The notes under the pieces: model-generated
The model's input: only the letters and a program-made list of their open reading frames with translations
Database searches by the model: none
What the model was told of the DNA's origin: nothing
NCBI GenBank assembly: GCA_031265445.1
Contig: JAISCQ010000292.1
Location: forward strand, 1-41,967
From: Bacteroidales bacterium
GTDB lineage: Bacteria > Bacteroidota > Bacteroidia > Bacteroidales > UBA4181
Direction of reading: 5' to 3'
DNA length: 41,967 bases
Made by a program: the position numbers and the translations under genes
Part shown: positions 34,976 through 41,967 of the stretch, in pieces
Position numbering within the stretch: the first letter of the stretch is position 1
Layout: each line of letters starts with the position of its first letter

Positions 34976-36751
34976 ATGAAAATCCTGATCGCCTTTTTTA
35001 CGGTTTTCCTGACCGGTTGTACCCACAACAAGGCCGACCTCCTGACGGGCATACAGATAGACAGGGCGTCATTGAACATGACCGTCGGCGACAGAATCCA
35101 AATCATGGCAACGCCGGTGCCGAAGGAGGCACATGCGGATTTTGCATGGACGGCGGACGATGAAACGGTGGCAACGGTGACCGGTAGCGGGCTGGTCGCC
35201 GCCGTCGCCGAAGGTTCAACGAACGTGCAGGTCGGTAACAGCGCCGGAAACGTCAGCGTCAGGATACCGGTGACCGTCGGCAAAAAAACCGTTCCCATCG
35301 TCAGTATCAGCCTGAGCGTCGGCGAACTGCTGCTGACGCCCGGCGAAACGGCAACGGTGACGGCCGTTCCCGTTCCGATGAACGCCGATGCGACATTCCT
35401 GTGGTCGTCCGAAGATGAAGAGATTTCGGTGGTGACGGACGGCGTGGTCGAAGCGATTGCCGCAGGAACGACCAGCGTATGGGTCGGCGACTTGTCGGGC
35501 AGCGTGACGAAAAGCGTGAACGTAACGGTTTTCAGCCCGTCCGTCGCGAAAACCTGCAGTGATACGGTCTTGTTGATGACGCTCAATGGAGCCGACTGTC
35601 CCTTTGCCGATCATGCCGACTATGGCGTGTATATCCCCACCCGCACCGAACCTTTGCAGGGAACGCTGATTCTGCAGCACGGATGTACCATGGAAACATT
35701 CGGCATCACACGGCCTTACGACCTCCAGTACCAGGCCCTGGCAAGAAAATGGAAACTGGCGGTCGTCGAAACGGCGCTTCACGGCGATTGCTATCTATGG
35801 CGCGATCCGACGGCAGGCACTGCTGCCGCCCTGTTGAACGTCCTCAGCCAGGCAGGCGCAAAAACAGGGCATCCGGAATTGAATACTGTCCCCTGGCTCC
35901 TCTTCGGACATTCCGGCGGCGGCTACTGGACGCTTGCCATGCTGAAAGCATATCCCGAACGGATCATGGCGGCGGTATGTTATTCCCCGGCTTTCGATCC
36001 GCAATGGGATTATCCCGCAGCGGCGGCGAAAGTTCCGCTGCTCACGCGCCACGCAGGCGCTGCCGACGCCAATGCGAACGGCATACTTTGCTGGGCGACC
36101 TCGGTGCACGCCTTCCAAAAACTGCGCGCGACGGATGCCCCTGTCAGCATCGCCCACAACCCGGGGCAAAACCATAACTTCAGCTATATCCGCTACATGG
36201 CGATTCCTTTTTACGAGGCGGTGATGAAACAGCGGTTGCCGCAGGGAAGCGGAACAGCCTTGTACGACCTCGACCGCAGCCAAACGTGGCTGGGCGACAC
36301 GCTGACGCTCCAGCTCTGCAGGGAATCGGAATATACGGGCGACAAAAGCGGTTGGTGCGTGCTGCCCGACGAAGCAACCGCCCAACTGTGGAAAGAATAT
36401 GTCATGACCGGCACCGTCGCCGACAAAACGCCGCCGCCCCCGCCTTACGAAATGCGGCGGGAAAGAAAGAACGCTACGACCGCGGTACTTTCATGGAAAG
36501 CCGATGCGGATATTGAATCGGGCATCAGCCATTTCCGGATTTACAAAAACGGACAGTTCGCCGCCCGCTTTCCTGCGTCCGGAGAGTATCAGCAGTTTGA
36601 CACCAATGGAGATAATACTTCCCCGATCGGTTCTTTATTGAAGGAAATGAAAACAGAAATATCCGCCGGAGAAAACGACCTATTGTCCGTCAGTACCGTC
36701 AACCGCTTCGGATTGGAATCAGCGTCAACAACGGATTTTTTAAATCGGTAA
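34976..36751 (+). CDS. Lipoprotein with two BIG2 domains and an alpha/beta-hydrolase (esterase-like) domain
   Basis: 591 residues from the ATG at 34976. A TTG three codons earlier is not needed. The lipobox is FLTGC (Cys15). Two tandem bacterial Ig-like (BIG2) domains, ~23-105 and ~108-190, each contain DETVATVTGSGLV- or WSSEDEEISVVTDG-type motifs. Residues ~195-420 are an alpha/beta hydrolase: nucleophile elbow GHSGGG (Ser313), a likely acid in HAGAADAN (~365) and His400 in GQNHNFSY. A C-terminal Fn3-like region (~485-591) follows. It could remove ester groups from the imported glycan, which is inference from context. It shares its N-terminal half with the next gene. Confidence 0.8.
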   Translation: MKILIAFFTVFLTGCTHNKADLLTGIQIDRASLNMTVGDRIQIMATPVPKEAHADFAWTADDETVATVTGSGLVAAVAEGSTNVQVGNSAGNVSVRIPVTVGKKTVPIVSISLSVGELLLTPGETATVTAVPVPMNADATFLWSSEDEEISVVTDGVVEAIAAGTTSVWVGDLSGSVTKSVNVTVFSPSVAKTCSDTVLLMTLNGADCPFADHADYGVYIPTRTEPLQGTLILQHGCTMETFGITRPYDLQYQALARKWKLAVVETALHGDCYLWRDPTAGTAAALLNVLSQAGAKTGHPELNTVPWLLFGHSGGGYWTLAMLKAYPERIMAAVCYSPAFDPQWDYPAAAAKVPLLTRHAGAADANANGILCWATSVHAFQKLRATDAPVSIAHNPGQNHNFSYIRYMAIPFYEAVMKQRLPQGSGTALYDLDRSQTWLGDTLTLQLCRESEYTGDKSGWCVLPDEATAQLWKEYVMTGTVADKTPPPPPYEMRRERKNATTAVLSWKADADIESGISHFRIYKNGQFAARFPASGEYQQFDTNGDNTSPIGSLLKEMKTEISAGENDLLSVSTVNRFGLESASTTDFLNR

Positions 36752-36793
36752 TTGGATTCATGAATGGTAAAAAATGGTTACGGGGAATGAGTA

Positions 36794-36877
36794 ACATACT
36801 GTTGCTAACCTGCCGACGGTTGCGGGAGACTTGCTACATACTGTTGCTCGCCTGCCGACGGTTGCGGGAGATTTGTT
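36794..36877. repeat. 42-bp tandem duplication upstream of the SGNH gene
   Basis: Copies at 36794-36835 and 36836-36877 are identical at 38 of 42 positions (core CCTGCCGACGGTTGCGGGAG). Only a short degenerate echo (GCTGTTATC) follows. The period is twice 21. It occupies most of the 183-bp gap between the two BIG2 lipoprotein genes. Confidence 0.85.
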
Positions 36878-36934
36878 CGCTTCGTGCTGTTATCCTTTCA
36901 TCACCAAAATAACCGAAACCGAAAAAATAACGGA

Positions 36935-38617
36935 ATGAAAAAATTGATTGTCTTTTTGATATTCATCGGTTGCGCGCACAATAAAGCCGGTTTCCTGACG
37001 GACATACGGGTGGACAGGGTGTCATTGAGCATGACCGTCGGCGACAGGGTGCAAATTGGGGCAACGCCTGTACCGGAAGACGCAAGCGCCGATTTTGTCT
37101 GGAAAACGGACGATGAAACGGTGGCGACGGTGACCGGCAGCGGACTGGTCACTGCTCTTGCCGAAGGATCGACGAACATACACGTCGGCGACGGCAGCGT
37201 CAAGGTCAACATACCGGTAACTGTCGGCCAAAAATCCATCCCCCCGGCAGGCATTAGCGTCAACGTCGGCGAGGTATCGCTACACGTCGGGGAAACGGCT
37301 ACCCTGACAGCCTCGCCGGTTCCGGCCCATGCCGACGCAACATTTGTGTGGTCGTCCGAAAACGAACTGATCGCTTCAGTGAGCACCGAAGGCGTGATCC
37401 GCGGAATTGCCGACGGAGTGACTGAAGTCGTGGTGGGTACTCCTGCGGGCGATCTCAGGAAGCGGATCAGGGTAACGGTTTCCGGAGGCCTCCCGCCGCC
37501 GGCCACCGTCCTGTACCACCGGACGCCGACCGACATGGACGCTTACCCGGAACTCTCCGGCGGCGATGTCGTTGGGCAGTATGAGGCGCAGGGATTGAAC
37601 ATCACAAAAAACACGTCCCTTGTCCGGCTGGATAAATTCTATGCGCTCGGCAGGCGGCTTGTCCGGTACCGCGTCCGGTTTTCCGCCGATGCAAAAGCCG
37701 TGTTCCGAACCGATCAGGACGGCGACTTTGAGGCATACGTGGATGTTCCCGGCAAGCAGATCTCCATCGCCACCCGCCCCGCCACCCCGGCAAAAACCAT
37801 TGACTTCCTGACGCCCGAACACGAATACGCCATCGAAGTAGTCCGCAGTTATCAGCAGCACAAAATTCGCATTACGGATCTGACGACCGGCCAGACGGAC
37901 GAACTGTCGGCTACCCACGACGGCGCGGGCGGTGTCGGGCAGGGCGCAGTTCAGCCCGGTTTTTACGCGGGGGGACAGCATGACTACTACTGCTTCGGTC
38001 TCCAAAGCGGAACCTCCATGCTGGTGAGGCAAATATCCGTGCAGGCGCTGGAATGTGATTTCTGGCTCATGATCTACGGCGATTCCATCTCGGAACCCGA
38101 AGGCTATTTCCCGACGGCAGACTATCCGCAGTCGTGGACGCAACGGGTCATGAACCGGGTGAACGGCAGGGCGGTATCCAGCGGACGCGGCGGCGGCAAT
38201 ATCAACGATCTGACCAACCGTATCAAAAACGAACTGCCTTTTGTCAAATCCAAATACGTGATGGTCACCATCGGCACCAACGGCGGAAATACCGAAGCCA
38301 AACTGAGTGCATTAGTGGAATATATCCAGTCGCAGGGCTCCATTCCCCTTCTGAACAACATTCCGTGCAACGAAAGCGGCACGCAGATCGCCGATAATCA
38401 GCTCATCGATTGGATACGCCAAAAATACGGCATCAAAGGCTGCCGTTTCGACCTGGCCACCTCCCTCAACGGCGACGGACAGCAAGTCGATCAACGTTTG
38501 ATGTATTGGGAAAATTATACCAACGGATGGGGCGAGATTTATCACCATCCCAACGAAAAGGGCGGGCAGAAAATGTTCGAAAGAACATTGATTGACCTGC
38601 CGGAACTGTACGAGTGA
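36935..38617 (+). CDS. Lipoprotein with two BIG2 domains and a C-terminal SGNH/GDSL hydrolase domain
   Basis: 560 residues from the ATG at 36935 (MKKLIVFLIFIGC, Cys13). An upstream in-frame ATG at 36884 would disrupt the signal peptide. BIG2 domains lie at ~22-98 and ~100-185. A beta-rich domain (~200-370) follows, then an SGNH hydrolase: block I GDS with Ser384, block III GTN with Asn449, and His538-Pro in block V (YHHPNEKG). The usual Asp three residues before that His is Ile535, although Glu534 is adjacent, so the catalytic acid is not certain. The likely role is a carbohydrate esterase at the surface. The N-terminal part is a close copy of the preceding gene's N-terminus. Confidence 0.82.
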   Translation: MKKLIVFLIFIGCAHNKAGFLTDIRVDRVSLSMTVGDRVQIGATPVPEDASADFVWKTDDETVATVTGSGLVTALAEGSTNIHVGDGSVKVNIPVTVGQKSIPPAGISVNVGEVSLHVGETATLTASPVPAHADATFVWSSENELIASVSTEGVIRGIADGVTEVVVGTPAGDLRKRIRVTVSGGLPPPATVLYHRTPTDMDAYPELSGGDVVGQYEAQGLNITKNTSLVRLDKFYALGRRLVRYRVRFSADAKAVFRTDQDGDFEAYVDVPGKQISIATRPATPAKTIDFLTPEHEYAIEVVRSYQQHKIRITDLTTGQTDELSATHDGAGGVGQGAVQPGFYAGGQHDYYCFGLQSGTSMLVRQISVQALECDFWLMIYGDSISEPEGYFPTADYPQSWTQRVMNRVNGRAVSSGRGGGNINDLTNRIKNELPFVKSKYVMVTIGTNGGNTEAKLSALVEYIQSQGSIPLLNNIPCNESGTQIADNQLIDWIRQKYGIKGCRFDLATSLNGDGQQVDQRLMYWENYTNGWGEIYHHPNEKGGQKMFERTLIDLPELYE

Positions 38618-38651
38618 TTTAAAATAATTTAAAACTTAGTACTGCGAACCA

Positions 38652-38676
38652 TCCGGTTGGTTGTTAAAAAACCGGA
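38652..38676 (+). terminator. Weak hairpin 3' of the second glycan locus
   Basis: TCCGGTT (38652-38658) and AACCGGA (38670-38676) are reverse complements with an 11-nt loop, 35 bp after the SGNH gene stop. No T-run follows. A second 5-bp GCCGG/CCGGC pair occurs nearby. This is a tentative operon end. The rest of the 286-bp gap to the next gene shows no gene. Confidence 0.3.
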
Positions 38677-38833
38677 GACATCAAAAGAAAGGCCGGTTTT
38701 GATCCGGCAGTCATGGACAGGATGTGACTGACCGCGGCGAAGCCATGAAAAAGAGATCATAAAAAAATACCGGCCAGATAAATTTTTTGCATGAAATTTT
38801 TGTTCGCGCGTGCGCGTGTTAAAATAATTCATA

Positions 38834-38841
38834 TACATTTG
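38834..38841 (+). promoter_or_regulatory. Bacteroidetes-type -7 box for the SpvB-like gene
   Basis: TACATTTG matches TAnnTTTG, 62 bp before the start codon, in the same TATACATTTGCA context seen before gmd. A TTTG lies 31 bp upstream, too far for a standard -33 element. Confidence 0.45.
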
Positions 38842-38903
38842 CAACTGTATCTGATCACCGTGATCATCGTCAAAAAGAAAGTGATTGGGAAACCTTCAAA
38901 GAA

Positions 38904-41900
38904 ATGAAAACAATGAACACAAAATTGCGCTTATGCCTTCGCCAGATACACAACCCGGTCATTTTTGGGATATTAGCGATGGCGTTGCTGCTTGGCCTTA
39001 CTCCTGTGCTGCACGGTCAGACAGGCCGGACCGGCATATCCGCCATGAGTCCTGCAGTCAACGACAAGCTCGCACTTCCTGTAATTGACGACAGGCCCGT
39101 CCTGCCTCCTATGCCTCCTATGGACACCACTAGTGTATTGCCTGTAGTCGGTATCGCACTTCCTGAAGACGATATCATATTTCATGGAGACGGGATCAGA
39201 TTTCATGGAGACGGGATGTCAAACCCGATTACGGTCGGTTCATTCAGCAGCAGTTTCCAGTACAGCAATACAAAAAATACAGTTCTTTATACCAATGCTT
39301 ATCAAGGCCGTCCCACGAATGACGTTTTCTACAAGTTTACCCTGACCCGGAACATGAAGGTCACCATGACCCATTGCGGTTCAGGTTCAGGTTTGGATAC
39401 ATACATGCATCTCCTGGATGCTTCGGGCAGCCTGATAGCAAGCAATGATAATTATTCGGGAGATGGCGCATGCAGTTCCTCCTACCATTCCTTTATTCAG
39501 TGCGACCTGAACGCAGGCGTTTACTACATCGTATCCGAAGGATACAGTCAGAATGGAAGCATTCAAACCAACATTACCGGTTTTATTATTAATGAATTCG
39601 GATACGTCGACCCACCGGATTCATGCAGTTCGGAACCGGAAGGAGTGGGTTCCATGGCCGGTTCATTTGATGTGTCGCCGACGGGTGCGGCTACTTTCAG
39701 CATACCCATAGAAGTACCGCCCGGCGTGGGCGGCATGCAACCCTCGATCGCCATTGTATACAACAGCCAGGCAGGCAACGGCGTAGCAGGCTGGGGGTGC
39801 AGCATGGCAGGGATATCCGCCATCACCCGCGTACCAAAAGACATATACCATGATTATACCGCAAAGGGAATCACCCACGGGCTGGCGGATGCATTCGTCC
39901 TTGACGGGCAAAGGCTGATGTATGACGACGAATGCGGCGTATCCGAAGGAGGTGTCGGGGCAGTGTATCATCCTGAAAACGAACCGCTGACGAAGGTTAC
40001 CATATATGGAACTTATACCAGCGAAGGTAATATCAAAACTACCATCATAACCGACAACAGGTGGTTTCAGGTTGAACGGGAAGGAATAACCCGTTACTAC
40101 GGCAGGGCTGACAATGCCGGTACGACCGATTCCAGACAGGAATACTCATACGCCAGCGGGTCCTTATTATTATTTGGGAGACAGTACAAACACAGGATTA
40201 ACGCATGGTATCTGGGCTATGTGAAGGATGTGCACGGCAATTACATGGTATACAGCTATGACGGCAAAGGGGATGCCGGGTCGCGTTATTTGACCGGTAT
40301 TACCTACGGGAAAAACACCGGCGCATCCTCCACCCTTCAAAACAGCGTGTCGTTTGAGTATACCGCGACCTCCCGCCAGGATCCGATTACACATGTTGTG
40401 GAGGGGATAGAAATGAACCTCACGCGCAGGCTAAGCGGCATCGCCTGCAAAACGGGAAACAGCGTATACCGAACCTATACGCTGGCATACAACACTACCG
40501 GCGACGGTTCGGGCGTGAAATATTCGCGGCTGACCTCCGTAACCGTTAAAAACGGGGCAGGCGAAGCGCTGAAACCCGTTACGCTGAACTGGAGCTTCCT
40601 GCCTGCGCGAACCATCACGAACAGCACGCCGACAGGATTCCCGGCCTCGTCGAATACAGGCAGCAAGCATTATCTCGGCGCCGACCTGAACGGCGACGGC
40701 ATTTCCGACCTGGTGGAGATCGACGTCAACAAGTATAATACCGAATCCGCAGCAACCGTTTACCGGTCAGGATATGCCAACGGACCGGTCAGTTTCCTGC
40801 CATCTGCAGAAATACGCCTGCCGCAGGAATTCAAGGCCACCTCCGGCGAAGCGTGGCAGAGCACCTCCGGGAACATGGTCATCGGCAATCAGGGCGCCCA
40901 ATACGTTTTTAAACCCTCGTGGGAAGCAACGGGTTCGGAAAGGCGTTTCTTCTTTACGCTTTTCAACCACTTCGGACTTTCTACCATCCTGAGTAACGAA
41001 CGGACACTGCCATTGAAGGCGCACAGCGGGGAACCGCCGTATGTAACTGGCGATGTCAACAACGACGGCAATGACGACTTCATTTACCTTGCCAAAGAAA
41101 AAACAGACGGCATGTACTGTGGAAAAATCGGTCGTTTGAAAAATTTTTCCAGTGCGGGGAACAAGTTTATCTGGGTGGAGGTGGCGGTTGACCTGGCTAA
41201 CAAGCCGGAAAAGCTGTTTCTCTCCGATTTCGACGGCGACGGGATGAACGACCTGATGGTCTTCCACAGCAGCGGTTATGCCATACTCTGGAATACGGGA
41301 AACCCTGCTCAGCCTTTTGCGGATAGCAACCGAACGTCCGGAACCGGCATTACCGATGTAAAAATGATTCGCACAGGTGATTTCAACGGTGACGGCCTGC
41401 CTGATTTTCTGATGAATAAAACCGACGACTGGAACTGGTACTTTGCCCTGAACAGCGGCCACGGCACTTTTAATAAGCAGTTGGCAGTCCAGTTGGGGCT
41501 TTTTGATCAAACAATCTATGATCCGTATTTGAATATCATCCACTCCACTTTTGACGACGGTCAGTTTGAATGTGTTGTTACTGATTTTAATTTTGACGGG
41601 AAATCAGATGTTATCATCACCAAGGCTGTGTATCATCCGGTGGTTTCGGGAAACGCGGTGATTCCAAAATTTGAGTACACCTATACTTACTGGTGTGTTT
41701 CCGACGGCAACAAACTGTATGAGTTAGGGCCGCCGGCCATATCCAATAATAAAGACGATGCGAAAAGCCAGTTTATTCTTGCTGGCGATTTCAACGGCGA
41801 CGGACAGCCGGAACTGATCAATTACGGCTACAACCTGTATAACGGTTCGAGTACATCGCGTATATGGCGTGCGTACCGCAATCCGAATTTTACCGCGGCA

Positions 41901-41967
41901 AGCGGCAGGGTAACCGGCATACAGGGCATGGAGGGTACCACCGGCATTGCGTACGGGTTCATGACCG
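38904..41967 (+). CDS. Large secreted PPC-SpvB-FG-GAP (Rhs/Tc-toxin-like) protein, 3' end outside the window
   Basis: The frame from the ATG at 38904 stays open for 1021 codons to the window edge. Residues ~15-40 are a hydrophobic signal segment ending LHGQ. Residues ~51-106 are a Pro-rich stretch of heptapeptide repeats. Residues ~107-230 look like a PPC (pre-peptidase C-terminal) domain (DVFYKFTLTRNMKVTMTHCGSG ... NAGVYYIVSEG). From ~250 the SpvB signature appears: GAATFSIPIEVPPGVGG, PSIAIVYNSQAGNG, GWGCSMAGISAITR. Between ~590 and ~965 at least six FG-GAP/VCBS-like calcium-binding motifs occur (DLNGDGISDL, DVNNDGNDDF, DFDGDGMNDL, DFNGDGLPDF, DFNFDGKSDV, DFNGDGQPEL). Such proteins usually continue into Rhs repeats that encase a variable C-terminal toxin or effector. 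The effector part is not visible here. An ATG three codons later is an alternative start. Confidence 0.88.
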   Translation, partial: MKTMNTKLRLCLRQIHNPVIFGILAMALLLGLTPVLHGQTGRTGISAMSPAVNDKLALPVIDDRPVLPPMPPMDTTSVLPVVGIALPEDDIIFHGDGIRFHGDGMSNPITVGSFSSSFQYSNTKNTVLYTNAYQGRPTNDVFYKFTLTRNMKVTMTHCGSGSGLDTYMHLLDASGSLIASNDNYSGDGACSSSYHSFIQCDLNAGVYYIVSEGYSQNGSIQTNITGFIINEFGYVDPPDSCSSEPEGVGSMAGSFDVSPTGAATFSIPIEVPPGVGGMQPSIAIVYNSQAGNGVAGWGCSMAGISAITRVPKDIYHDYTAKGITHGLADAFVLDGQRLMYDDECGVSEGGVGAVYHPENEPLTKVTIYGTYTSEGNIKTTIITDNRWFQVEREGITRYYGRADNAGTTDSRQEYSYASGSLLLFGRQYKHRINAWYLGYVKDVHGNYMVYSYDGKGDAGSRYLTGITYGKNTGASSTLQNSVSFEYTATSRQDPITHVVEGIEMNLTRRLSGIACKTGNSVYRTYTLAYNTTGDGSGVKYSRLTSVTVKNGAGEALKPVTLNWSFLPARTITNSTPTGFPASSNTGSKHYLGADLNGDGISDLVEIDVNKYNTESAATVYRSGYANGPVSFLPSAEIRLPQEFKATSGEAWQSTSGNMVIGNQGAQYVFKPSWEATGSERRFFFTLFNHFGLSTILSNERTLPLKAHSGEPPYVTGDVNNDGNDDFIYLAKEKTDGMYCGKIGRLKNFSSAGNKFIWVEVAVDLANKPEKLFLSDFDGDGMNDLMVFHSSGYAILWNTGNPAQPFADSNRTSGTGITDVKMIRTGDFNGDGLPDFLMNKTDDWNWYFALNSGHGTFNKQLAVQLGLFDQTIYDPYLNIIHSTFDDGQFECVVTDFNFDGKSDVIITKAVYHPVVSGNAVIPKFEYTYTYWCVSDGNKLYELGPPAISNNKDDAKSQFILAGDFNGDGQPELINYGYNLYNGSSTSRIWRAYRNPNFTAASGRVTGIQGMEGTTGIAYGFMT
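39137..39220. repeat. In-frame 21-bp repeats (heptapeptide) in the SpvB-like gene
   Basis: Units start at 39137, 39158, 39179 and 39200. The last two share 18 of 21 bases (ATTTCATGGAGACGGGAT), giving IFHGDGI and RFHGDGM. Neighbouring earlier units agree at about 14-15 of 21. The motif ACTTCCTG at 39158 recurs at 39074, exactly 84 bp (4 x 21) upstream. The repeats form the linker between the signal peptide and the PPC domain. Confidence 0.7.

Noticed and set aside
38885-39088. Short plus-strand frame at the start of the SpvB-like gene
   Set aside because: The 1021-codon frame starting at 38904 in another phase carries a signal peptide and recognisable domains and is the true gene.

Overview
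The window looks like a piece of a Bacteroidales chromosome. Two SusC/SusD pairs are each followed by strings of lipoproteins. One secreted protein ends in a type IX secretion (T9SS) sorting domain. The single-chain glycyl-tRNA synthetase and MnmE read like Bacteroides-type proteins, and TAnnTTTG-like -7 boxes occur upstream of several genes. I cannot fix the genus. The encoded T9SS cargo points to a T9SS-positive lineage.

Left part (1-19135, all on the minus strand). Transcription runs leftward from an ECF sigma factor and a FecR-type anti-sigma factor into a SusC receptor that carries the STN signalling domain. SusD, a discoidin-like (DUF5000-type) lipoprotein and a DUF4998/TIG-type lipoprotein follow, and a hairpin closes this unit. 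Beyond it lie a large beta-helix T9SS cargo protein with its own terminator, a transglutaminase-like lipoprotein with a discoidin-like tail, an O-antigen-ligase-like membrane protein with TPRs, a lipoprotein with a JAMM/MPN+-like motif, and the start of another exported protein.

Centre (19136-25706). A 675-bp intergenic region holds a 12-unit array with a strict 21-bp period, a G13 tract and two inverted repeats. Then come mnmE and glyQS (minus) and, divergently, gmd and fcl (plus), which make GDP-L-fucose. A 506-bp intergenic region after fcl holds two further 21-bp-period repeats.

Right part (25707-41967, plus strand). A second, paralogous polysaccharide-utilisation-like locus repeats the order SusC, SusD, DUF5000-type, DUF4998-type. 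This SusC lacks the STN domain and has no adjacent sigma/anti-sigma pair. The locus continues with a fimbrillin-like/DUF5013 lipoprotein and two BIG2-domain lipoproteins that share their N-terminal half but carry different hydrolases (alpha/beta-hydrolase and SGNH). A separate gene then encodes a very large PPC-SpvB-FG-GAP protein that runs off the window edge.

The two loci flank the housekeeping core as a mirror image. The structural signal I find most unusual is a recurring 21-bp tandem periodicity with unrelated sequences. It appears in three intergenic arrays, each upstream of one of the two receptor loci, in a coding heptapeptide stretch of the SpvB-like gene, and as a 42-bp (2 x 21) duplication upstream of the SGNH gene.
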